From contig CAWCMS010000007.1 in the NCBI GenBank assembly GCA_963796675.1, positions 124,001 to 188,000 on the forward strand: a DNA stretch of 64,000 nt. Reading direction: 5' to 3'. The translations under genes and the position numbers were made by a program. The notes below the pieces were generated by a model. That model was not told the origin of the DNA and ran no database searches. It was given only the letters and a program-made list of their open reading frames with translations. The first letter of the stretch is position 1; each line of letters opens with the position of its first letter. Below, one piece after another: positions 27,337 to 34,161 of the stretch. Origin of the DNA: CAWCDJ01 sp963796675. Lineage in GTDB: Bacteria > Acidobacteriota > Terriglobia > Bryobacterales > Bryobacteraceae.

Positions 27337-27354
27337 CGGCGATGCCACGATAGG

Positions 27355-27383
27355 TTGTGGCTTCACACACGATTGGGTATAAT
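27355..27383 (+). promoter_or_regulatory. Sigma-70-type promoter for comF-HNH
   Basis: TTGTGG (27355-27360), a 17-base spacer, and a perfect TATAAT (27378-27383). Transcription would begin near 27390, just before a GGAGG at 27395-27399. This separates the comF-HNH unit from the tetrapyrrole operon that ends at 27336. Confidence 0.65.
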
Positions 27384-27402
27384 CGAAACTTAGCGGAGGT
27401 GG

Positions 27403-28230
27403 GTCTTCTCGAGTAGTAGACGAGCCGCAGTCGCGAGTTACGGTCCTTCGGCAGTTCAAGCAGTCTCCCGCGCCCTTTTTTCCCTTTTCTACCCCGACGA
27501 TTGCCGGCTTTGCGGACGCCCTTTGGCCGAAATTTCGCGAATTCCGGTGTGCCGCTCCTGCCTTCTCTCGCCACAGCCTTTGAGTGCGGAGTATTTCTGC
27601 ATAAGTTGTAGGACGCCATTTCAAAATGGCTTCCCCCTGGATGAACAAGGCCGTTGCGCGCTCTGCCGCAACGGCCTTCGTCGTTTTGACGCAGCGTATT
27701 CGTTCGGCGCATACGAGGGGAATCTGAGGAAGTTGATTCACCTCTTCAAGTACACAGGGGTACGCCCCCTGGCGAAGCCTTTGAGCGGCTTCCTGGCCGA
27801 CGCCCTGCCCCGGGATCAGCGTTTCGACGCGATCGTACCGGTGCCCTTGCACTGGCGGCGCCGCTGGCAGCGCGGTTTCAACCAGTCCGAACTCCTCGCC
27901 CGCGCTCTCGCAAGGCGCACCGGCGTTCCGGTGCTCCCGGCTCTGTGGCGTACGCGCGCCACCCCGGCGCAGGCGGGATTGAGCAATACCCGGCGCCGCC
28001 AGAACATGGCCGCGGCCTTCGACTGCCGCCGGCCGGAACGCGTCCAGGGGAAACGTCTGCTGCTGATTGACGACGTGATGACAACAGGCTCTACCGCAAC
28101 CGCGTGTGCCGGCGCCCTCAAGCGCGCGGGCGCGGCCGGTGTTTCGTTACTTACTTTGGCGCGGGTCGACCGGCGGATGGAGCCGGCATTGGCCACAGCC
28201 GCTTCTGGAACCGTGGAAAGGGGAATCTGA
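27403..28230 (+). CDS. ComF family phosphoribosyltransferase-like protein (start unresolved)
   Basis: ComF proteins aid handling of incoming single-stranded DNA in natural transformation and carry a type I PRTase fold. Two N-terminal zinc-type Cys pairs are seen (CRLCGRP, CRSC, then CISC and CALC), followed by AAYSFGAYEGNLRKLIHLFKY and the PRTase loop LLLIDDVMTTGSTATACAGAL. The first Cys pair lies upstream of the only in-frame standard start (TTG at 27523), so that start would remove a conserved element. The frame is open from 27394 just behind a GGAGG, but contains no ATG, GTG or TTG before 27523; a lost start codon, an indel or a rare start codon is implied. The 5' coordinate given here is approximate. 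Confidence 0.8.
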   Translation, partial: VFSSSRRAAVASYGPSAVQAVSRALFSLFYPDDCRLCGRPLAEISRIPVCRSCLLSPQPLSAEYFCISCRTPFQNGFPLDEQGRCALCRNGLRRFDAAYSFGAYEGNLRKLIHLFKYTGVRPLAKPLSGFLADALPRDQRFDAIVPVPLHWRRRWQRGFNQSELLARALARRTGVPVLPALWRTRATPAQAGLSNTRRRQNMAAAFDCRRPERVQGKRLLLIDDVMTTGSTATACAGALKRAGAAGVSLLTLARVDRRMEPALATAASGTVERGI

Positions 28231-28232
28231 TC

Positions 28233-28757
28233 ATGGCAAGCGATCGACTGCAGAAACCCGTGCTGGTACTCAACGCGAGCTACGAGCCGATCAATATCTG
28301 CGCCGCCCGGCGGGCACTGGTCCTGGTGCTGAAGGGCGTCGCTTCCGCCGAGGAGGAATCGGTGACGGCGGTGCACTCGCCGCGCAACTGCGTGCGGCTG
28401 CCCTCGGTGATCCGTCTTCTCGAATACCGGCGGATTCCCCATCAGACGCGAGCCCTCTCGCGCAAAAACATCCTGATGCGCGACCGCTACACCTGCCAGT
28501 ATTGCCACCGCATCATGCCCTCGGGCGAACTGACGCTCGACCACGTCATTCCACGCTCCCGCGCCGGCGAATCCGCGTGGGAAAACCTGGTCGCCTGTTG
28601 CCACCCCTGCAACAATCGCAAGGGCAACCGAACCCCCGAGGAAGCCGGAATGAAGCTCGCCCGGCAGCCCAAGCCGTTCAGCCTCCATACCAGCCGCCAC
28701 CTCATACGAATGCTCGGAAAGAGCGACGCCCAGTGGCGGAAATACCTGTTCTATTGA
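28233..28757 (+). CDS. HNH endonuclease family protein
   Basis: A 174-residue protein starting MASDRLQKPVLVLNASYEPI, a widely conserved bacterial HNH family. The nuclease core is CQYCHRIM...LTLDHVIPRSRAG...WENLVACCHPCNNRKGNR: two zinc-binding CxxC pairs frame the DH of the active site and the closing NxxK-type Asn. The N-terminal 75 residues form the family's own extension (LNASYEPINICAARRALVLVLKG). It is cotranscribed with comF (start two bases after its stop), which hints at a job in DNA uptake or processing, though the family is also found alone. No methylase or restriction partner is nearby. Confidence 0.87.
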   Translation: MASDRLQKPVLVLNASYEPINICAARRALVLVLKGVASAEEESVTAVHSPRNCVRLPSVIRLLEYRRIPHQTRALSRKNILMRDRYTCQYCHRIMPSGELTLDHVIPRSRAGESAWENLVACCHPCNNRKGNRTPEEAGMKLARQPKPFSLHTSRHLIRMLGKSDAQWRKYLFY

Positions 28758-28801
28758 GCACGTCTCCCGGTAAACCCAAGCAGTACAGAAATATACTGAC
28801 A

Positions 28802-28830
28802 TTGCAGGATGTCTAATTCTGGGGTATATT
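28802..28830 (+). promoter_or_regulatory. Sigma-70-type promoter for the small secreted protein
   Basis: TTGCAG at 28802-28807, a 17-base spacer, and TATATT at 28825-28830. Transcription would start near 28837. A strong Shine-Dalgarno GAGAGGAG at 28854-28861 then lies eight bases before the ATG at 28870. Confidence 0.65.
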
Positions 28831-28869
28831 CATACCAATCGCAGCATTACTCAGAGAGGAGCACTTGGA

Positions 28870-29163
28870 ATGAAAAAACTGATTGCCGTGTTTGCGTTGA
28901 GCACCGGATTCTGCCTGGCGGCGGAGTTCACCGGTTACATCGTGGATTCGAACTGCGCAAGCAAGAAGGCGATGCTGGGCAACGAAGCCTGCGCGAAGAG
29001 CTGCATTGGAAGGGGCGCCGCGGCGGTCCTCGCGACCGAAGACGGCAAAGTTTACAAGATCGCCGACCAGGACAAAGTGAAACCTGAGGCCGGCAAGAAA
29101 GTCACCATCAGCGGCACCGTGGATGGGGACACCATTAAAGTCGAAAGCATCAAAGCTCTGTAG
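28870..29163 (+). CDS. Small secreted cysteine-containing protein (DUF5818-like)
   Basis: A 97-residue protein with a signal peptide (MKKLIAVFALSTGFCLAAE) and a mature domain of about 78 residues: FTGYIVDSNCASKKAML, CAKSCIGRG, AVLATEDGKVYKIADQDKV, and KKVTISGTVDGDTIKVESI. Three cysteines cluster in the first half of the mature part. This GYIVD...KVYKIA...GKKVTI..GTV layout is shared by small periplasmic proteins abundant in Acidobacteriota (often called DUF5818); the role is unknown. It has its own promoter and a strong ribosome binding site, suggesting good expression as a single gene. Confidence 0.8.
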   Translation: MKKLIAVFALSTGFCLAAEFTGYIVDSNCASKKAMLGNEACAKSCIGRGAAAVLATEDGKVYKIADQDKVKPEAGKKVTISGTVDGDTIKVESIKAL

Positions 29164-29230
29164 TGATTCTGGTGAGGCGTGCATGCGCGCGCCTCGCCAC
29201 TCCCTATTGCTTCCCAATTTCCCCGCCTCC

Positions 29231-29280
29231 TTGACAGCACAGGAGAAGCGTCGTACTCTCTCCTAAGAAGCTAAGGAGAG
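29231..29280 (+). promoter_or_regulatory. Promoter and overlapping palindromic operator of PadR/ADOP module 2
   Basis: A consensus TTGACA (29231-29236), 17-base spacer and TACTCT (29254-29259) make a strong sigma-70 promoter. An inverted repeat CTCTCCT (29258-29264) / AGGAGAG (29274-29280) with a nine-base spacer begins in the -10 box and ends on the Shine-Dalgarno AAGGAG before the padR ATG at 29286. A repressor bound here would block the promoter; the same dyad in RNA could also hide the ribosome binding site. Confidence 0.7.
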
Positions 29281-29285
29281 CATAC

Positions 29286-29627
29286 ATGGGCGAGCCTGCC
29301 GAACTGCTGCCGGGGACTCTCGACCTCCTCATCCTCAAAGCCGTCTCCCTCGGACCCTTGCACGGATATGGCGTCCTGCTGCGCATCGAGCAGATCTCGG
29401 GCGGCGGGTTCGCCATCGAACAGGGCGCGCTCTACCCGGCCCTCTACCGCCTGGAGCACCGCGGCCTGCTCGATACCGAATGGGGCACCTCCGAAAACAA
29501 CCGCCGCGCCAAGTATTACAGCCTGACGACCGCCGGCCGGAAGCGGCTGCGCGAGGAAACCGAAGGCTGGAGCCGCACTGCCGCCGCCATGGCCGCCGCG
29601 CTCGCCGCCCGCCCCGAGGAAGTCTGA
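29286..29627 (+). CDS. PadR family transcriptional regulator (ADOP-linked, second copy)
   Basis: A 113-residue winged-helix repressor starting MGEPAELLPGTLDLLILKAV. It contains the PadR core GPLHGYGVLLRIEQIS, the recognition helix region FAIEQGALYPALYRLEHRG and the wing NNRRAKYYSLTTAGRKRL. It is homologous to the PadR at 8098 but its operator sequence is quite different (CTCTCCT arms rather than TGTGGTAG), so the two probably act independently. It is followed one base later by its permease. The signal it responds to is unknown. Confidence 0.88.
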   Translation: MGEPAELLPGTLDLLILKAVSLGPLHGYGVLLRIEQISGGGFAIEQGALYPALYRLEHRGLLDTEWGTSENNRRAKYYSLTTAGRKRLREETEGWSRTAAAMAAALAARPEEV

Positions 29628-29628
29628 C

Positions 29629-32229
29629 ATGTGGCGCCGCCGAGATGCCTGGGAGCGCGAGATGGAGGACGAACTCCGCGCTCACATCGAACTGCGGGCG
29701 GACGACCTGATGCGCCGCGGACTGAACCAGGCCGAGGCGGTCCGCCGGGCCCGGCTGGAACTCGGAAATCCCGAAGGCTACAAGGAGCAGTGCCGCGACG
29801 CGTTCGGGTTCCGGTGGGCGGACGAATTGCGCCAGGACCTCCGCTACACGATACGCACGCTCCGCCGGAGCCCGGCATTCGCCCTTACGGCGGTGCTTTC
29901 GCTCGCCCTGGGGATCGGGGCCAATACAGCCGTCTTCAGCCTGCTCTACTCCACCTGCCTCGCACCCCTCCCCTACAGACAGCCGGACCGCCTTATCGAC
30001 GTGAGTATGCTCGAAGAGAGCGGGCACCGCTTCGACGCCGGGACCTCCCTCCCGAACCTCGCCGACTGGCGGGCGCAAAGCCAGTCTTTTGACGGCTTCG
30101 CCGCGCATCGTCCCGAGCGCTTCGTCAGCCTCACTGGCGCCGGTGAAGCAGAAGAGGTCCAGGCTTGGCGGCTCTCCGCGGACCTCCTCCCCTTGCTCGG
30201 TGTTCAGCCCATCGTTGGCCGCGGCTTCGTTGCCGCTGAGGACCGGAGTGGAGGTCCGCGTTCAGCTCTTCTCTCCTACGGCCTATGGCAGAGCCGCTTT
30301 GGCGGCAGCCCGGACGTACTCGGGAAGAACGTTTTTGTGGACGGTGAGGCTTACCAGATAGCCGGGGTGATGCCGCGGCAATTCGCTTTTCCGCCGCGGA
30401 TGGGAGCCATGAACCCCGTCATCTGGCTGACGCTCAACCTGCCGGCCGTGGGCAGCCTGCGGGAGTCGCACCTCTTGACGGTGACCGCCCGTCTTCGGGA
30501 TGGCGTCTCGGCCGACCGCGCGCGCGTCGAGATGAATGCGCTAGCGCACCGGCTGGCGGTGGTCTTTCCCAAGGAGAACGCCGCTTGGCCCGCCATCAAG
30601 ATCACCATGCTGAATGACCTGTTCATTCGCGAGGTCCGCTCCGTCTTGTGGCTCCTCCTAGGCGCCGCGGGCGTGGTGCTGCTGATCGCTTGCGCGAATG
30701 TGGCCGGCCTGCTGCTGGCGCGCGGCATGGCACGCGAGCGGGAATTCGCCATCCGCCGCGCGCTCGGTGTCCCGCAATCCCGCCTCATTCGGCAATTGCT
30801 GACCGAGTCCTTCGTGCTGGCCGCCGCCGGCGCGGGCGCCGGAGTTCTAGCGGCATACTGGAGCCTGCCGCTGCTTCAGCCGCTGCTCCAGGGTGGCCCC
30901 GCGGAGCAGAAACTCACGATCGATCCTGCCGTCTTTGCCTTCGCTGCGGGTCTCGCCGTAATCACTGGCCTCATTTTCGGGTTGGCGCCGGCCTTCGGCT
31001 CTACTATGAGCCTCCGTGCCGCGTCCTCTCGTCCCCGGCTCCGCAGAATCTTCGTCGCCGCCGAACTCGCTCTTGCGCTGCTGCTGGTCTCTGGGGCGGG
31101 GCTTCTGCTGGAAAGCTTCTGGCGCGCATCACATACCGAACTCGGATTCCGCGCGGAGCACGTGCTGACGATGCGGGTGAACCTGCCGCAGCGGAGGTAC
31201 GACACCGGCCGTAAAGTCGAAGCCTTTCGCGAAGAGTGGCTGCGCCGGGTTTCCACTCTGCCCGGCGTTCAGTTCGCGGGCACCAACACATCGCCGCCGA
31301 TGAGCCGCCTTTCCGCCAGCACAGATATCGAAGTGGAAGGTGTGCCCACCGCCTCAAACGATCTCGGCGCCGATTTCGCCAACGTGAACGCGGACTACTT
31401 GCCGGCGATGGGCATTCCGCTGCTGCGAGGCCGCAAGTTCCAGGAGACGGACCGGCCTGCCTCGCCTCGGGTCGCGATTGTCAGTCAGGCAGTGGCACAC
31501 CGCTACTTCGGCGGTGGGGAAGCACTCGGCCAACGCATCCGGCTGAACCGCTTCGAAGATCCTGCGTGGTTCACCGTGGTCGGGATCGTCGGCGACATCC
31601 GCCACGACCGGCCGGAGAACGCACCTAGAGGCACCGTCTATGTGCTCTCCAGCCAACTACCGGTATCAGCGCAAGGCAACCGTGCCGGTCGCTTCATCGT
31701 GCTGGTGATGCGTACCGCGGCGGATCCCCGCTCGCTCGCTGCCGCTGCACGAGCCGCCGTCGCCGCCATCGACAAAGACCAGCCGGTGGCAGACGTTTTG
31801 ACCATGACGGAGTTGGTTGACAGGACACTGGCCAGCCGCCGCCTCAACGCACTGTTCGTCGGGCTCTTCGCCGTGCTGGCCTTGCTGCTGGCCGCGGTCG
31901 GCGTGTTCGGCTTGGTTGCTTACGCGGTCGCCCGGCGAACCCACGAAATCGGTATTCGCATGGCCCTTGGCGCACGCCGATCTACCATCCTCGCGATGTT
32001 CACTCGCGAAAGCCTGCGGCTGGGCGCGGTAGGAGTGATCGCAGGAACGGCCGGCTCCCTGGCCGCATCGCAACTGCTGGCGAAGCTGCTCTACCAGGTG
32101 AAACCAGCCGCTCCTCACATCCTGATCGCGGCGGCAGGATTTCTGATTGCCGCCTTGTTGCTGGCGACCCTGCTCGCCGCCCGCCGCGCTCTGCGGGTCG
32201 ACCCCGTCATCGCGCTGCGCCACGACTGA
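29629..32229 (+). CDS. ADOP family ABC transporter permease (second copy)
   Basis: An 866-residue duplicated MacB/FtsX-type permease. The N-terminal cytoplasmic helix (WEREMEDELRAHIELRADDLM) carries the ADOP signature; then TM1 (FALTAVLSLALGIGANTAVFSL), a periplasmic MacB_PCD domain to about residue 320, a three-TM bundle (LWLLLGAAGVVLLIACANVAGLLL and following), a second periplasmic domain (about 490-740) and a last TM bundle ending ARRALRVDPVIALRHD. No ATPase partner is in the window. It shares the padR-then-permease order with 8098-11058 but the two permeases have clearly diverged. Confidence 0.88.
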   Translation: MWRRRDAWEREMEDELRAHIELRADDLMRRGLNQAEAVRRARLELGNPEGYKEQCRDAFGFRWADELRQDLRYTIRTLRRSPAFALTAVLSLALGIGANTAVFSLLYSTCLAPLPYRQPDRLIDVSMLEESGHRFDAGTSLPNLADWRAQSQSFDGFAAHRPERFVSLTGAGEAEEVQAWRLSADLLPLLGVQPIVGRGFVAAEDRSGGPRSALLSYGLWQSRFGGSPDVLGKNVFVDGEAYQIAGVMPRQFAFPPRMGAMNPVIWLTLNLPAVGSLRESHLLTVTARLRDGVSADRARVEMNALAHRLAVVFPKENAAWPAIKITMLNDLFIREVRSVLWLLLGAAGVVLLIACANVAGLLLARGMAREREFAIRRALGVPQSRLIRQLLTESFVLAAAGAGAGVLAAYWSLPLLQPLLQGGPAEQKLTIDPAVFAFAAGLAVITGLIFGLAPAFGSTMSLRAASSRPRLRRIFVAAELALALLLVSGAGLLLESFWRASHTELGFRAEHVLTMRVNLPQRRYDTGRKVEAFREEWLRRVSTLPGVQFAGTNTSPPMSRLSASTDIEVEGVPTASNDLGADFANVNADYLPAMGIPLLRGRKFQETDRPASPRVAIVSQAVAHRYFGGGEALGQRIRLNRFEDPAWFTVVGIVGDIRHDRPENAPRGTVYVLSSQLPVSAQGNRAGRFIVLVMRTAADPRSLAAAARAAVAAIDKDQPVADVLTMTELVDRTLASRRLNALFVGLFAVLALLLAAVGVFGLVAYAVARRTHEIGIRMALGARRSTILAMFTRESLRLGAVGVIAGTAGSLAASQLLAKLLYQVKPAAPHILIAAAGFLIAALLLATLLAARRALRVDPVIALRHD

Positions 32230-32243
32230 CCACGGGCTCCGCC

Positions 32244-33671
32244 TCAACCCACGGTGCCCACCATGAGCCGCATGTCCTGAACCAACGTGCGGAGTTGCGC
32301 CGCATGTCCGTTCAGTTCTACGCCGGCCGACGCGCTTTCCTCGGCGCCCGCCGCTGTCTCCTGAGTCACCTTCTCCATCTGCAACACCGTATGGGAGATC
32401 TGATTCATGCCGCGAGCCTGCTCCTGATTCCCCAGGTTGACTTCATCCACCAGGGCTTTGACGCGTGAAGCGCTTTCGGTCATGCTGCGGACCGCCGACA
32501 CCATGCTGTCGAGCCGCGTATTGCCGTCGCGCGAGGTCTCGATCGATTCCTCGATCAACCCCGCGGTATCCCGTGCAGCCTGCGCACAGCGCTGTGCGAG
32601 GTTCCGGACCTCGTCCGCGACCACGGCAAACCCCAGACCCGCCTCTCCCGCGCGCGCTGCTTCTACCGCCGCGTTGAGCGCCAGGATATTGGTCTGAAAC
32701 GCGATTTCGTCGATGACCTTGATGATGCGAGCGATCTTATTGCTCGATGCATCGATCTCTTTCATCTTTTCGATCATCCGGTCCAGAGTGTCATTCACTT
32801 CCTGGGCATTATCGGCGGATTGCTTCATCAGTCCGGCCACCTCCTGCGCCGCATCGGCATTTTTGCGGGTGATGGAGGCGATCTCCTCGGTGGAAGCCGA
32901 GGTCTCCTCGAGCGAGGCCGCCTGTTCCGATGCGCCTCGCGCCAGAGTCTGGCCTGACCCGGAAACCTGCGATGCCGCCGCCGCCACCTGACCCGTGCTA
33001 TCCGATAACTGAGCCGCCAGGCGCTGCAACGAGCGGTTCGCCGCGTGGACCACCCACAGCATCGCCGCTCCGATGATCGTAGCTCCGAGACCGAGCAGGA
33101 TCGTGAACCAGCTCGCGGCACTCGCCGAGGTGGCGGATGCCCGCGCAAACTGATTCAAATCGTCGTTCTCCCGATCCTCCAGGCTCTGCGATTGCCGGCC
33201 GATCTCTTCCAGTTGCGGTTGGACCTTCTGGCCGAAGATCGCCAAGGCGGCATCCATCTGCTGCTTGGCCATGGCCTGCTCCAGTTCGGACTGCGCTTCC
33301 CCGACGAGCCGGTCACTATCCGCCAGCTTGCGCAAGAGCGCACTCATATCGCTACCGGCGACGATCCTCTGCAATTCGTCAAGTGAACCCCGGAGCTTCT
33401 GCTGCGGATTGTGGAATTCCTGCTGGTAGGAATCCGAATGGGCTTTATCCCCCACCACCGCGGCAAGCACGCTGCCCCTTTCCAGGCTCATCATCTGGGT
33501 GGAGGAGGCATTGATCTGGTTGGCCAGCAGCCGCTTGCGTCCAATCACATTGATGGATTGATCCAGGTCGTTCTGCGAGCTCCGGATCATCACGAAGGAA
33601 GCCACACTGCAGACCACCTGCGTGACCAGCATGAGGCCGAATCCGCCCAGCAATTTCTTCGTCAACGTCAT
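32244..33671 (-). CDS. Methyl-accepting chemotaxis protein
   Basis: A 475-residue chemoreceptor. TM1 is at about 7-29 (LLGGFGLMLVTQVVCSVASFVM). A periplasmic four-helix-bundle domain spans about 30-180 (LANQINASSTQMMSLERGSVL), and TM2 is at about 187-208. The cytoplasmic part has the invariant hairpin tip IDEIAFQTNILALNAAVEAA...EVRNLAQR and Gln/Glu-rich adaptation regions on either side (EQAASLEETSASTEEIAS; ETAAGAEESASAG). No typical HAMP is obvious; the helix after TM2 goes almost directly into the signalling bundle. It lacks the C-terminal CheR-docking pentapeptide. It lies 14 bases downstream of the TonB-domain gene and may share its transcript. Confidence 0.88.
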   Translation of the reverse strand: MTLTKKLLGGFGLMLVTQVVCSVASFVMIRSSQNDLDQSINVIGRKRLLANQINASSTQMMSLERGSVLAAVVGDKAHSDSYQQEFHNPQQKLRGSLDELQRIVAGSDMSALLRKLADSDRLVGEAQSELEQAMAKQQMDAALAIFGQKVQPQLEEIGRQSQSLEDRENDDLNQFARASATSASAASWFTILLGLGATIIGAAMLWVVHAANRSLQRLAAQLSDSTGQVAAAASQVSGSGQTLARGASEQAASLEETSASTEEIASITRKNADAAQEVAGLMKQSADNAQEVNDTLDRMIEKMKEIDASSNKIARIIKVIDEIAFQTNILALNAAVEAARAGEAGLGFAVVADEVRNLAQRCAQAARDTAGLIEESIETSRDGNTRLDSMVSAVRSMTESASRVKALVDEVNLGNQEQARGMNQISHTVLQMEKVTQETAAGAEESASAGVELNGHAAQLRTLVQDMRLMVGTVG

Positions 33672-33685
33672 GGGATCCGCCTCTC

Positions 33686-34039
33686 CTAGGGCCTATAGTC
33701 GATCGAGATCTGCGTTTGCGCCTTCACCGGCTCGCCGTTTGCGGTGAACGGTTTGAACTTCCACTTCTTCAAAGTGTCCATAGCCGGCCTGGTCAGCACA
33801 GGGTTGCCCGAAACGGCACTGACGTTCTCCACGCTGCCGCTCTCCGCGATTGTCAGTTCGATCAACACGCTTCCGGAAATGTGCAATTGCCGCGCGATCT
33901 GCGGATACTCCGGAGTGACCTTGCTCACCACGGCACTGAGTGCCTCGGCTTGCGAAACTTTCTTCGGTGGCCCGTCGCAAACTCCGCAGGCGGCGAAGAT
34001 CAGCAACAAGCCAAGTGATTGAGATAGATTTCTCAGCAT
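33686..34039 (-). CDS. Secreted/lipoprotein-like TonB C-terminal domain protein
   Basis: A 117-residue protein with a hydrophobic leader (LRNLSQSLGLLLIFAACGVCDG; the AACG could be a lipobox) and a TonB-type C-terminal domain: KVTPEYPQIARQLHISGSVLIEL, GSVENVSAVSGNPVLTRPAMD and LKKWKFKPFTANGEPV. It lacks the long Pro-rich spacer and the cytoplasmic-membrane anchor of a true energy transducer, so it may be a periplasmic binding domain of the kind common in Acidobacteriota. It is upstream of, and probably cotranscribed with, the chemoreceptor gene, an unusual pairing. Confidence 0.8.
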   Translation of the reverse strand: MLRNLSQSLGLLLIFAACGVCDGPPKKVSQAEALSAVVSKVTPEYPQIARQLHISGSVLIELTIAESGSVENVSAVSGNPVLTRPAMDTLKKWKFKPFTANGEPVKAQTQISIDYRP

Positions 34040-34161
34040 TCCTGTTTGGGACCTCGCAGTACTATATCGGCCGGAAATCAGGTTTCCTTAGACGGAGGAG
34101 CTTTTTGCAAAACTACGGGGGATACGTCTGCGTCCGCCGCCTTTTATAATCAAGAGGAAGC

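Noticed and set aside
28233..28757. HNH protein as part of a restriction-modification system
   Set aside because: No methyltransferase or specificity gene is adjacent; the family is a widely conserved chromosomal one, cotranscribed with comF.
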